From Gemmata palustris (GTDB lineage: Bacteria; Planctomycetota; Planctomycetia; Gemmatales; Gemmataceae), in contig NZ_JAGKQQ010000001.1 of NCBI RefSeq assembly GCF_017939745.1, positions 2,418,001-2,482,000 on the forward strand: a stretch of DNA of 64,000 nucleotides. The letters run 5' to 3'. The position numbers and the translations under genes were made by a program. Shown here one piece after another: positions 34,603-43,024 of this stretch. Each line of letters opens with the position of its first letter. The stretch's first letter is position 1. The notes below the pieces were generated by a model, which saw only the letters and a program-made list of their open reading frames with translations, was not told where the DNA came from and made no database searches.

Positions 34603-34697
34603 CGGTCGAAAGTTGTAAGGTCGCAAGTCATAAAGTCGAAGATGCCAGCCGTACTGGTCTTCGACTTTATGACTTGCGACCTTACGACTTTCGACCG
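34603..34697. repeat. 95-nt near-perfect hairpin element
   Basis: The 40-bp arms (34603-34642 and 34658-34697) are complementary with a single G-T wobble. The 15-nt centre holds another 4-bp stem (CCAG/CTGG). The arm contains overlapping AAGTC-TAA-like units. One arm shares GGTCGCARGTCAYRAAGTC with 4441-4459. It begins 5 bp after the PPIase stop and may end its transcript, but its size suggests a mobile or REP-type element. Confidence 0.65.
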
Positions 34698-34733
34698 CCT
34701 CAAAGCGGCAGTGAAGTTTGTGACACTTTTCAC

Positions 34734-34763
34734 TTGCAGTGAATCCGGGCACTCTGCTAAATT
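34734..34763 (+). promoter_or_regulatory. Candidate extended -10 promoter for the second SDR
   Basis: TTGCAG (34734-34739), an 18-bp spacer and TGC-TAAATT (extended -10, core 34758-34763) lie 34 bp before the GTG start at 34797. The -35 is weak. Confidence 0.35.
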
Positions 34764-34796
34764 AACTGCACGCAATCTACACACACGGGAGCCGTT

Positions 34797-35561
34797 GTGC
34801 CCGCCAATCTCTTCGATCTCACGGGTCGCGTCGCACTCGTGACCGGCGGGAACAAGGGGCTCGGTAAAGCGATGGCACGCGGCCTCGCCGAAGCCGGGGC
34901 CGATGTCGTTATTGCCAGCCGAAACGAAGACGAACTCAAGGCCGCGCTCGATGAGATTCTGGCCGGTACCGGGCGCCGAGGGGCGTACTGCGTGACCGAC
35001 GTCTCCGTGAGGGACGAGGTCAAAAAACTCGCCACATTTGCGATAGAGAAGATGGGGCGCGTCGACGTCCTCGTGAACAACGCGGGGATGAACGCCCCTC
35101 AAGCGATCGACGCCATCACCGACGACACGTGGGACCGCGTGCTCGAGGTCAATTTGAGTTCGGTGATGGCACTCACGCGCGACCTCGTGCCGCAGATGAA
35201 ACAGCGGCGCTGGGGTCGGGTGGTGCATATTTCGTCGATCATGGGCCAAGTGTCCAAAGAGAAGCGGAACGTCTACTCCGCGACGAAAGCCGCACTCATC
35301 GGAATGGCCCGCGCGAGCGCGCTCGATTTGGGGCCGCACGGAATCACGGTCAACTGCATCGCGCCGGGGCCGTTTATGACCGATATGCCGATGTCGGTGC
35401 TGTCCGACCCCGAGAAACAAGCCTTTGCGGACCGCACGGCCCTGGGTCGCTGGGCACAACCCAGCGAACTCGTGGGACCGGTGCTGATGCTGTGCAGCGA
35501 TGCCGGTAGCTACGTCACCGGCCAGACACTCTTCGTGGACGGCGGTTATTTGGCCCGTTGA
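34797..35561 (+). CDS. SDR family oxidoreductase (gluconate/3-oxoacyl-ACP reductase type)
   Basis: The 254-residue classical SDR has cofactor motif TGGNKGLG near residue 17-24, NNAG after VLV, catalytic Ser in HISSIMG, and Tyr/Lys in YSATKAA. DGGY closes the fold. The insert PMSVLSDPEKQAFADRTALGRW fits the gluconate-5-dehydrogenase/2-deoxy-gluconate branch. The substrate is not certain. The start is GTG 34797, chosen because GGGAG precedes it and the next in-frame ATG falls inside the Rossmann fold. It is not the sister of the SDR at 1894 (different branch). Confidence 0.9.
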   Translation: MPANLFDLTGRVALVTGGNKGLGKAMARGLAEAGADVVIASRNEDELKAALDEILAGTGRRGAYCVTDVSVRDEVKKLATFAIEKMGRVDVLVNNAGMNAPQAIDAITDDTWDRVLEVNLSSVMALTRDLVPQMKQRRWGRVVHISSIMGQVSKEKRNVYSATKAALIGMARASALDLGPHGITVNCIAPGPFMTDMPMSVLSDPEKQAFADRTALGRWAQPSELVGPVLMLCSDAGSYVTGQTLFVDGGYLAR

Positions 35562-35570
35562 AGAACATTG

Positions 35571-35594
35571 AGACAGAAACTTGATTCTGTCTCG
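35571..35594 (+). terminator. Hairpin after the second SDR
   Basis: GAGACAGAA pairs perfectly with TTCTGTCTC across a 6-nt loop, 10 bp after the stop. No T-run follows. Confidence 0.5.
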
Positions 35595-35679
35595 ACCGCG
35601 AGCTACTATTTCATTTGAGAACGTGACGCGATTCGTGCTGGTCCTCACCCCCGGCCGTTAATCGCCGAAGGTACAGCCC

Positions 35680-36138
35680 ATGAACGCGTGCCCCTCTCTC
35701 CCGAGTGCTACGATGGTGATGAAAAGCGTACACCACGACTGCATCGAAGAAGAGAACAAGTACCGCTGGCTGGAGAGCGAGAAGGCCGGGTACGACCTCG
35801 GCGAGGGGTGCGTTAAACGCTGGGTCAAAGATCACTGGATGGGTTACCTGCGGGCACGGTGGGTCGAGCACCTTCAGGGCAAGTGTTTTTGGATCGAACT
35901 CGCCGGCCGCGACTTTGGCCTCCTCCTCCGCGAGTTTCAAACTCAAACCGAACTGCTCGACGTCATCCTGAATCAACTCAAGTCCGGCGCCGAAAATCTT
36001 GATGTGCTCCATTGGGCCATCGCCAACAACATCCCGACCGGCCCCGTCAGCGAAATCCTCGAAGCCCTTGACGTCAACAGCAAGCGCCTCGCCCACCGGT
36101 TCGACGGCACCAAACCTTCCAGCACGTTCGCCGCCTGA
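35680..36138 (+). CDS. Conserved-looking hypothetical protein (152 aa)
   Basis: The frame has balanced, protein-like composition with many aromatic and charged residues: EEENKYRWLESEKAGYDLGEGCVKRWVKDHWMGYLRARWVEHLQGKCFWIELAGRDFGLLLREFQ. The last third is helical and hydrophobic (LLDVILNQLKSGAENLDVLHWAIANNI). There is no signal peptide, membrane segment or known motif. The Trp/Arg-rich middle recalls small DNA- or RNA-associated proteins, but I cannot assign a family. Start ATG 35680 follows GAAGG; ATGs at codons 12 and 14 are alternatives. It is isolated, 118 bp after the SDR. Confidence 0.65.
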   Translation: MNACPSLPSATMVMKSVHHDCIEEENKYRWLESEKAGYDLGEGCVKRWVKDHWMGYLRARWVEHLQGKCFWIELAGRDFGLLLREFQTQTELLDVILNQLKSGAENLDVLHWAIANNIPTGPVSEILEALDVNSKRLAHRFDGTKPSSTFAA

Positions 36139-36299
36139 CGGCACTACGACTTTTAAATACCCACTGAATTGACCTCGTTCGCACTCGCGAAACGGGCCAA
36201 TGGCAACGGATTGGTACAACCACATCAGCATGCGTGCTGTGTCGGCGGTTGCCTAACTGGGTCATGACCCACGAGTCCGGATCGCCATAAGGTGTTGGG

Positions 36300-36560
36300 A
36301 TGCCGGACGCAACGCCCCCCCCTCGGGCGCCGATTCCGCCGTGCCCCGATGCGGGCGTACCCGAGTGGGTGAGCCCGTTGCGTCCCCACTCGGGTGCGCC
36401 CGCCTTCCGGTGCCGGGGTGCGACCGGCGCTTCGTCGCCGCTTCGAAGCCCGGTCGTGATAGAAGCCGACGAAATGTGGAACCTCGCTGGGTCCACGGGC
36501 GACGTGCGCGGGGGCCGGGTCGCGTTGGAGACGCCACCGGCCATCGCCCAGGTTCTTCGA
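36300..36560 (+). pseudogene. Remnant of a zinc-ribbon (IS1-type) transposase
   Basis: Two plus-strand frames carry fragments that fit one decayed protein. PPCPDAGVPEWV followed by FRCRG in one frame and CDRRFVAASK in the next give the CPxC...RCxxCxRRF zinc ribbon of IS1-like transposases. IEADEMWNLAGS (about 36460-36495) matches the VEVDEMWSF catalytic Asp segment. The rest of the DDE domain is absent. The calls depend on a frameshift near 36418, so confidence is limited. Confidence 0.4.
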
Positions 36561-36598
36561 GTTGGGCATTAGAACCGGCGCACAATACCGGGGATCGG

Positions 36599-38512
36599 TC
36601 ACTCGGAGCCCGATGGCGCGGGCGGGGCGAAGGAGCCGTCCCAGTTGGCCGGGGGCCTGCGCTTGGTCGCGTCCATGACGCGGATCAGGCACTTGCCCAC
36701 CGTGTCGTCGGTGAACCGGTTGGTGAGCTCTTCGTAACACTCGGTCCACTTGCCCTCGGTGAACAGATCGACCGTCGCGGTCCACTCGTCCCGGAGCCAG
36801 TCCGGGACGCTGGGCGTTTGGGCGGAATAGAGTTCGTAGGCCCACACAGGCTCGGGGAACCCCTTCGCGCGCACCTTGCCCAGCGTCCGCGTGCGCATTT
36901 CGCGCCCCACCGGGTCGGCTTCCGCGATCTGTTTGGCGACCTCCGCGGAGACGATGATGGGCACGCCGAACGCCTTGGTCATCGCTTCCAAACGGAACGT
37001 CAGATTCACCACCGGCCCGTACAGGTCCACGACAGCGAGGTCGTGCGCGCCGAGGCGCCCGGCCACCGCGGTCCCGTGCGTGATCCCCACGCCACAGCGC
37101 CCGGACCGCGTCCAGTCGCCGAGGCGCCCGGCGATGGAAATGGCCGCGCGCGCGGCCAGTTCGACCTGCCGGGCTTGGGGCTTGGGCCAGCCCCAGAACC
37201 CGAGCACCGCGTCGCCGCGGAACCCGCCCACCACGCCGTCGCGGTCGGTGATGGTCGAGGCCATCGTGTTCAGCGCGTTGCCGATCTCCCGCTGCGACGC
37301 GAGCAACTCGCTGGCGTGCTGCGAGGCGAACAGCGAGTAGTTGCGCAGGTCGCAGAACAGCGTGGTGATTTCCTTTTCTTCGGGAACCAGCATGCGCTCC
37401 AGTTCGGCCGGGTCGTCGAGGTACTTCCAGAGGCTCTGCGGCCACGCCCGGCGGATCACCTTGTTTTGTTCGGTAAGGCGGCTCACGCGGAGCGTGGTCT
37501 CGATCATGCCGACCAGGAGCTCGGCGATCTTCTGGTACTGGGTGAGGTCGCTGACGATCTTGTCCTGGGCGGCCTTGTCGAGCAGGTCCCATTGTCCGCT
37601 CGTCTGCCCGGCGACGTAGAGCGCGTACCGCGAGCCGTCCTGGAACGGGGTACACACGGCCCACGGGGTCACGCCGTGGACGTGCGTGTCGGCCATCGTC
37701 AGCTCGGCCGCGCCCCCGCCGGCGCCCGTATCGGGCGACCAGCAGTGCAAGCAGCTGCGCCGGCGCTCGGCGATCGCGCGGTGCGCGAGCCGCTTCGAGG
37801 GCGCGAACCCGCCCTGCGCGTGCGGCGTGTTGGGCCGGACGTTGTACTCCAACAGGTTGAGGCGCTTCTCGTTGGGCGGGCAGTCGGGCGGGATGCGGAC
37901 GATGCCGGCCGCGTCGGACCGGGGCATCGCGTCCATGACCACGCGGAGCATCTGGCGGAACAGGGCCTGTTCGGTGGTGATCGCGCGGATGGTGTTGGGC
38001 AGGTTCTCCATCGCGCGGAGCGCCGCGGCCGGGTTCGCGAACGGGATCTCTTCGAGCTGCGCGCGGGTCTTTTCTTCCTGGCGCGGCGCGATGGTCGCGT
38101 CCACGGGGCTGTCGTGCTGGGACTCTTCGTCGTTGTGGAGGGTGAACCGGGTCTGCCCGATCCAGAACGATTCGCCGCGCCCGACGAGGCACTTGCCCTG
38201 GGGCGCCTCCACCAACTTCTTCGCGCGCTCGTCGAAGACCAGCGTCTGGTTCGCGGGCGGGTTCGGGTACCCGGGGCTGGTGGGCCGAGTTTGGACGGTC
38301 GCCTTCTCCTTTGCCGGCTCCCAGGTGACGATCGCCTGGAACCGCGAGATCTGGTCGTCTTCGGGGACCGCGATGTCCATCTTCCCCTCGTCCCGCCCGA
38401 GGTTCATCGCTTTGTTCGGGGTGAGCGGGAACCGGCGCCCGTACTGCCGGGCCATGACCGCCGATTTCTTCGGATCGGCCTGAATGTCGGTGATCGCTTC
38501 GAGCTCTGCCAT
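36599..38512 (-). CDS. FHA-GAF adenylate/guanylate cyclase
   Basis: The 637-residue protein has an N-terminal FHA-like domain (about 1-130; LGRDEGKMDIAVPEDDQISRFQA), a GAF-like sensor (about 150-340) and a class III cyclase domain (about 375-560). The metal-binding Asp pair is D388 in TLFCDLRNYS and D434 in FRGDAVLGFWG; VVDLYGPVVNLTFRLE supplies the transition-state Asn and Arg. It likely makes cAMP or cGMP in response to a phosphothreonine partner and a small ligand, as in other planctomycetes with Ser/Thr kinases. The last 80 residues (WAYELYSAQTPSVPDW..., VDLFTEGKWTECYEEL) form a short helical tail. It starts at ATG 38512 and is monocistronic. The long antiparallel frame on the other strand is a shadow. 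Confidence 0.9.
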   Translation of the reverse strand: MAELEAITDIQADPKKSAVMARQYGRRFPLTPNKAMNLGRDEGKMDIAVPEDDQISRFQAIVTWEPAKEKATVQTRPTSPGYPNPPANQTLVFDERAKKLVEAPQGKCLVGRGESFWIGQTRFTLHNDEESQHDSPVDATIAPRQEEKTRAQLEEIPFANPAAALRAMENLPNTIRAITTEQALFRQMLRVVMDAMPRSDAAGIVRIPPDCPPNEKRLNLLEYNVRPNTPHAQGGFAPSKRLAHRAIAERRRSCLHCWSPDTGAGGGAAELTMADTHVHGVTPWAVCTPFQDGSRYALYVAGQTSGQWDLLDKAAQDKIVSDLTQYQKIAELLVGMIETTLRVSRLTEQNKVIRRAWPQSLWKYLDDPAELERMLVPEEKEITTLFCDLRNYSLFASQHASELLASQREIGNALNTMASTITDRDGVVGGFRGDAVLGFWGWPKPQARQVELAARAAISIAGRLGDWTRSGRCGVGITHGTAVAGRLGAHDLAVVDLYGPVVNLTFRLEAMTKAFGVPIIVSAEVAKQIAEADPVGREMRTRTLGKVRAKGFPEPVWAYELYSAQTPSVPDWLRDEWTATVDLFTEGKWTECYEELTNRFTDDTVGKCLIRVMDATKRRPPANWDGSFAPPAPSGSE

Positions 38513-38657
38513 CGTCTGCGAACTCCTCCGCGCGCACCGGTGGGGCGCGCGTGTACCAGTCGTATCCTTTATCGTACTTGACGGAGCCGTTGGGTGAGAG
38601 ACGGGTGTTCCGAGTTTTCTGCTCGCGTGCGCGGTCGGGCCAGAATAATTGATGACT

Positions 38658-38675
38658 CGCGGCCCGTGGGCCGCG
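38658..38675. other. Small perfect hairpin upstream of the cyclase
   Basis: CGCGGCCC pairs with GGGCCGCG across a GT loop, in an otherwise AT-leaning 60 bp. It precedes the IS3 remnant on the plus strand and has no clear owner. Confidence 0.35.
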
Positions 38676-38879
38676 GCCTTTCGTAGTATCGAGCAGAAAA
38701 AGACTCTTAAGGCTTCCGCCCGGTGCTATGGAAGACGGCCTCTCTGGGGTGAAAACCAATGCATTCCGCCGCAGAGCGGTCGGCGTTTGTGACGCCGGGC
38801 AGAAGCCCGGTGCGCTCTTGTTCGTGGTGCTCCCAAAACTGTTGGCTCATGAGGCCGTCGGTGTGAATCGGGGCAGCCC

Positions 38880-39135
38880 AAGTCGAGCCCGGACCACACT
38901 GGCAAGGCCGACCTTATTGTGCGCCCACGAGAAGACGGCGACGTGCGGATGGAGGTCGCGCTTGCATCCCGCGGAACGGTCGGAGGACGGCGAGGGCTAC
39001 GCCACCCGCGACGAGGCGCAGGCGAGCGTCTTCGGGTACACCGAGGCGTTCTACAACCGGGTCCGCCGACACGCGCCGCGGAGGTACGTTGCCTCAGAGG
39101 AGTACGAGCGAACACGTAACCTAACCCATCGCTAA
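38880..39135 (+). pseudogene. C-terminal remnant of an IS3-family transposase (OrfB)
   Basis: The frame ending at 39135 contains YATRDEAQASVFGYTEAFYNRVRRHAPRRYVASEEYE, which matches the C-terminus of IS3-family integrase-type transposases (ATxxEAxxxIFEYIExFYNRxRRHSxLGYxSPxxYE). Upstream sequence resembling MESFFASLK occurs in another frame, so at least one frameshift separates the pieces. The catalytic DDE core is missing. The IS427-group element was inserted immediately downstream. Confidence 0.65.
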
Positions 39136-40049
39136 GAGCCTATCCCAGAACCTCGCGGGATAGAATGTAAGTGCCCACCGATTCGCCCGTTGGGGAGGAT
39201 CGACATGGCCGCCACACGGCACACGGTCGTTGAAGCGTTTCGCATTCCGGACGCCCTGTGGGAGCGGGTCGAGCCGTTGCTTCCCAAGGTCCGGCGATCT
39301 CGCAAGGGCGGGCGCCCGCCGTTACCCCAACGACAGGTTCTCGACGGCATTTTCTACGTCCTGCGGACCGGGTGCCAGTGGAAGGCGGCCCCGCCCGAGT
39401 TCGGCTCCGGGAGCAGCCTGCACCGGTACTTCCGGCGTTGGCAGAAGCGGGGCGTGTTCCGCAAACTGTGGCAGGACGCCCTGCGCGAGTACGACGATGA
39501 GATGGGCATCGACTGGGAGTGGCAGAGCCTCGACGGGAGCATGACGAAGGCTCCCCTCGGGGGGAAAAAAGACGGGCAAGAACCCCACGGATCGGGCCAA
39601 GATCGGCACCAAGCGGTCGGTCCTGACCGACGGCCGTGGGGTTCCGGTGGGTCTGGAGGTGGCCGGGGCCAACCGGCCCGACATGAGACTGGTCGGGGCG
39701 ACCCTGGAGGGTATCGCCGCCGAGCGCCCCGAGCCGACGAAGAAGAAGCCGCAGCACCTGTGCGCGGACAAGGGATACGACTACCCGTCGGTCCGGGCGT
39801 TGGTCGCCGCGTGGGGGTACACGGCCCACATCCCGGTCAAGAAGGCCAAGGGAGCCGAACCCGTCGTGCGGGCGAAGGTTCCCGGATACCGGGCGCGGCG
39901 GTGGGTGGTCGAGCGGACGCATAGCTGGATGAATCGGTTCCGGCGGTTGTTGATCCGCTGGGAGAAGAAGGTTCCGAACTACAAGGCCTTCCTCCACTTC
40001 GCCTGCGCCGGGATCACCCACCAGGGCGCCGGGGTTTTGGGATAGGCTC
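39136..40049 (+). mobile_element. IS427-group (IS5 family) insertion sequence
   Basis: Inverted ends GAGCCTATCCCAGAACC (39136-) and GGTTTTGGGATAGGCTC (-40049) match 16 of 17 bases as reverse complements. The trinucleotide TAA lies just outside both ends (39133-39135 and 40050-40052), the expected TNA-type target duplication. The 914-bp size fits the group. It carries one two-frame transposase and splits the IS3 remnant from an integrase remnant. Confidence 0.8.
39205..40045 (+). CDS. IS427-group transposase read through a frameshift
   Basis: ORF A starts at ATG 39205 (GGGAGGA upstream) and reads the N-terminal HTH (WERVEPLLPK, GGRPPL, LDGIFYVLRTGCQWK) and the first catalytic Asp in WQSLDGSMTKA. 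At GGGGGGAAAAAA (39558-39570) the conserved GGKKTGKNPTDRAKIGTKRS continues only in the +1 frame, which carries the ADKGYDYP Asp and the RRWVVERTHSWMNRFRRL Glu. Losing one A by slippage gives the exact family sequence. This is the usual programmed arrangement of the group, so the element may be active. If slippage does not occur it is a pseudogene. Confidence 0.8.
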
Positions 40050-40084
40050 TAAACGCTGTCCACTTTTCGTGGGGAACTCCATCT

Positions 40085-40291
40085 TTACGGTTCTCGCCGA
40101 TCGGCGAGAATGGCCCGGCGCGCGTCGACGGTCTCGAGCCAGGGCGGGCACCGGCGCGTGATCCCGGTCTCGGGCCGATGGCAGTTCACCCAACCGCCTT
40201 CGAGATCGAGACCGGAACGGGGCAGGATACCGCAGTCGGCATTTCCGAAGCCATAGTCCACGCCCAGAAGAATCACCGCCTTGCGGAAATA
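40085..40291 (-). pseudogene. Remnant of a tyrosine recombinase (integrase) on the minus strand
   Basis: The minus-strand frame from 40291 reads YFRKAVILLGVDYGFGNADCGILPRSGLDLEGGWVNCHRPETGITRRCPPWLETVDARRAI. The core GWVNxxRPKTGIxRRxPLWPETVxAL is the catalytic-domain beta strand region common in planctomycete integrases. The Tyr nucleophile end and the N-terminal domain are missing. It lies between the IS427 end and the tRNA, transcribed away from the tRNA. Confidence 0.6.
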
Positions 40292-40488
40292 GTGGGAAAT
40301 CGGGATAGGGTTTGTTCGGCTTGCCACCAAGAGTGGGCGCTGTAGAATCGTTTGTAGACACGGCTCTCGTTGCTCGGGACGGTCGTTGTGACTTCGGCCG
40401 TCCGACGACAATGGGTGTCTGATCTGGTGTCAAACTCGGGGAATCCGAGGTCGGAAGTGATACTTAAGCCCTAATTCTACAAACGTTT

Positions 40489-40561
<73 letters not shown>

Positions 40562-40615
40562 ACTTGACTTAAATCCTTTCGCCGAAGCAGTTTCTGCTTA
40601 CCTCAGCAAGTGCTG

Positions 40616-40681
40616 GGCGCGGCTTCCGAACGACGGGTTTCGTGGACTGGTCCACAAAACCCGTCGTTCGGAAGCCGCGCC
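40616..40681. repeat. 25-bp perfect hairpin abutting the integrase start
   Basis: Arms 40616-40640 and 40657-40681 are exact reverse complements. After one mismatch the stem continues for 5 bp to a CTGG loop. The right arm ends one base before the integrase ATG at 40683, so in RNA the start region would be at the base of a long stem that could hide the ribosome site. Confidence 0.6.
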
Positions 40682-40682
40682 A

Positions 40683-41440
40683 ATGGCACGTCCCCGTAAG
40701 CTCGCTCCCCGCTATCTGAAACACTCCAAAAGCGGTAAGGGTCGCCTCATCTGGACGGATGCTGTCGGCGTCCGGTACGAGAAGTTGCTCCCCGGTCCGT
40801 TCGGCTCGCCCGAATCACTCGCAGCAAAAGCGAGTCTCGAACTGGAGTTGGCCACTTCACCAACCGGCGCCCCCGCCGCTCCGGATCGCATCACCATCGC
40901 TGAAGTGATTCTGGCCTTCCACAACTTCGCCGTCCACCATTACCTCGATCCCGAGGGGCAACCGACCAAAGAACTGCTCGTTATCCGGTACGCCCTGCGT
41001 CCGCTGCGCGAACTGTACGGCACCTCTCCCGCGACCGAGTTCGGGCCACTGAAGCTGAAAGCGGTGCGCCAACGCATGATCGATACAAAACTGTCGAGGG
41101 CTTTAATCAACCGCCGCGTCTCCGTGATCAAGCGGCTATTCAAATGGGCTGCCAGCGAGGAACTCATCCCCGCGAGCATTTTTGATGGACTGCGAACCGT
41201 GGCCGGGCTGGAGCGCGGGCGCACCGCGGCCCGCGAAGCAGACCCTGTCGAACCCATCGACGACGCTACGGTCGATGCCACGATTCCGTTTCTGCCCCAT
41301 CACGTTCAAGTGATTATCGAGTTAATGCGCTGCACCGGCATGCGGCCGTCCGAAGTCTGCAAGATGACGCTGAACCAAATTGAGCGCACCTCCGAAGCGT
41401 GGACGTACAAACCACAGCGACACAAAACCCGGTGGTGTCC
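40683..41440 (+). pseudogene. Integrase (tyrosine recombinase), truncated by ISAs1
   Basis: The frame starts MARPRKLAPRYLKHSKSGKGRL and contains an N-terminal DNA-binding region and the SAM-like core-binding domain (AEVILAFHNFAVHHYLDPEG..., LIRRVSVIKRLFKWAASEELI type). The first catalytic Arg lies in RCTGMRPSEVC, with the following Lys region (YKPQRHKTRW). The frame runs to 41474, but at 41441 the ISAs1 left end begins, so the last residues are IS-derived. The HxxR, His and Tyr nucleophile are missing and are not present on the far side of the IS. It must be inactive. It lies next to tRNA-Arg. Confidence 0.8.
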
Positions 41441-42668
41441 CAGGGCTACTCAGAGATTGAAACTGGCTGATTAAGCGCCGCCAGTGCCCGTTCGGGTGTG
41501 GCAACGATGGTCCGAACGGCCGCTGCAATGGTGCCGGCACCGAGGCGCCGTAGCAGGTACACGGCGACGTTCCGCAGTGACGCCAGTACCCGCGGTGCCG
41601 CGCCCCGGCGGACCCGGCACCGGTCCTCGCCCAGGGTCACGTCGCGGATGTGGTGCAAGCTCTCGATCCCCCAGTGGGTGCGGGTGTACCCGAGCAACGC
41701 ATCCGGTGGCGCAGCCACCGGGCTCAGGCTGGAGATCCCATACACCATCTCCACGGTTGCTTTCCCACCGACCCGGCGGGTGCGCTCGAGCCGGAATACC
41801 TGTTGCACCCCGGGCCACCGGGTCAGGTACTCGTTGAGCCACGTGGTGGTGGTAATGGTCCGCCGCTCGATCCGCCCGTGCCCCTTGCTCAACTCACACG
41901 CGGTACCGGCATCCCGGTCCCACAGGCGCTGTAACCCGGGGGGAAAAGTCGCCCCCGGCGCCGGTGGCGAACGTGGCTTCCAGGTCCGCGTGCAGCGTAC
42001 CTTGGTTGCTCTTGGCGTACAGGATGTAGTCCCCGCCCCGGTCTTGGACTGCGGTGCACACGTCCGGCTGGGTAAAGATGGCGCCCCCGGTGACCACGGC
42101 TCCGCCCAGCGGGGGCAACACGCCCAACAACCGCAGCGCCGCCTTGTGCTCGTTGGTGGTGGCCTCGACCGTCATCTGGGCGACCACGGCCGCGGCGCCC
42201 GGGGCATACGCGGCCAGCAGGTGCGCGCCCGGTACCTCGCCGTCCCGGGAGCCCCGCAACCGCTTGCCGTCCAACGCGATGTGTTCCCACCCCTCGGGAT
42301 GCCGCTCCCCCAGCCACGCGCCGATGATCCGGTCCAGGTGGTCCGGGTCCAGGTTCCGCAGCAACCCGGCGATGGTGTTGGGGCACGGCATGTTCCCGTT
42401 CCTGAACCCCAGCGCGTGCCCCAGTCGCTTCTGCCGCAGCCGACCGAACTGCGCAATCGCCTCGGGCGTGGTATGCCCGGCCATCACCGCCACGAGGCAC
42501 AGGGTCAACAGCCCCACCAGCGGGTACTGGCGCCCGTGACGGCTCCGCGGATCCGGCAACTCGGCCAACCGCTCGACCAGTGAACGGGACATATACAGTT
42601 CCTCGCTTGGAGCTGCACGCATACCCAAACGCTACACCTTACCCAAGGCCAATCCGTGCGGAGCCCTG
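41441..42668 (-). mobile_element. ISAs1-family insertion sequence
   Basis: The ends begin CAGGGCTACTCAGAGATTG (41441) and, read on the other strand from 42668, CAGGGCTCCGCACGGATTG: 15 of the first 19 bases agree. The size of 1228 bp and the N-terminal domain of the transposase fit ISAs1. No 8-bp target duplication is found: left flank TGGTGTCC, right flank CGGGTGCG. The left flank is an integrase and the right flank a molybdenum-hydroxylase subunit, so DNA has been lost or exchanged at the IS. Confidence 0.75.
41446..42592 (-). pseudogene. ISAs1 transposase, frameshifted
   Basis: The N-terminal part from ATG 42592 (GAGGA upstream) has the DDE_Tnp_1-associated region (SLVERLAELPDPRSRHGRQYPLVGLLTLCLVAV) and the first catalytic Asp in HIALDGKRLRGS. 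At the run CCCCCC/TTTT (41938-41947) the frame changes: FPPGLQRLWDRDAG...SKGHGRIERR continues in a +1 frame and reads to 41446 with YTRTHWGIESLHHIRDVTLGEDRCRVR, the conserved catalytic-Glu region. The family is normally encoded by one ORF, so the shift is probably inactivating rather than programmed. Confidence 0.7.
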
Positions 42669-43024
42669 CGGGTGCGCTGCATCAGGTTGCCACCGACGGT
42701 GGCCATGTTCCGCAGTTGCTGGGTGGCCCCGGCGAGCAACGCCTCGCTCAACAACGGGAAGCGTTCGCGGATCAACTTGCTGTCGGCCACGTCCGAGTTG
42801 CGGGCCATCGCCCCGAGCCGCACCCCGGCCTCCTCGGGCAGTTCGGCGATCTCGGCGAGCGGTAGCGGGTTCACGTCGATCAGATTGCCCGGTCGTTCGA
42901 CACCTTCCTTCATCAAGTCGAGCAGGTTGGTGCCGCCGGCGATGAACTTGGCCCTCGGGTCGGCGACCAGTGCGGCTACAGCGTCGGCCGGCTTCTCGGC
43001 ACGCGCGAAGGTGAACGGGTGCAT
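42669..43024 (-). pseudogene. FAD-binding subunit of a xanthine-dehydrogenase-type enzyme, truncated by ISAs1
   Basis: From ATG 43024 the frame encodes the N-terminal FAD domain: FARAEKPADAVAALVADPRAKFIAGGTNLLDLMKEG, then ATQQLRNMATVGGNLMQRTR. It ends at residue 118 where the IS right end begins; a full subunit has about 320-350 residues. The start overlaps the stop of the 2Fe-2S gene in a TAATG junction, showing the original operon order. The large molybdopterin subunit is not in the window, so the enzyme cannot assemble from this locus. Confidence 0.8.

Noticed and set aside
36300-36572. A complete 90-residue plus-strand protein
   Set aside because: The zinc-ribbon and DEMW pieces are split between frames, so it is treated as a transposase remnant rather than a gene.
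36225-38759. An 844-codon minus-strand frame overlapping the cyclase
   Set aside because: Arg/Pro/Gly-rich and in a different frame from the FHA-GAF-cyclase, which has clear motifs.
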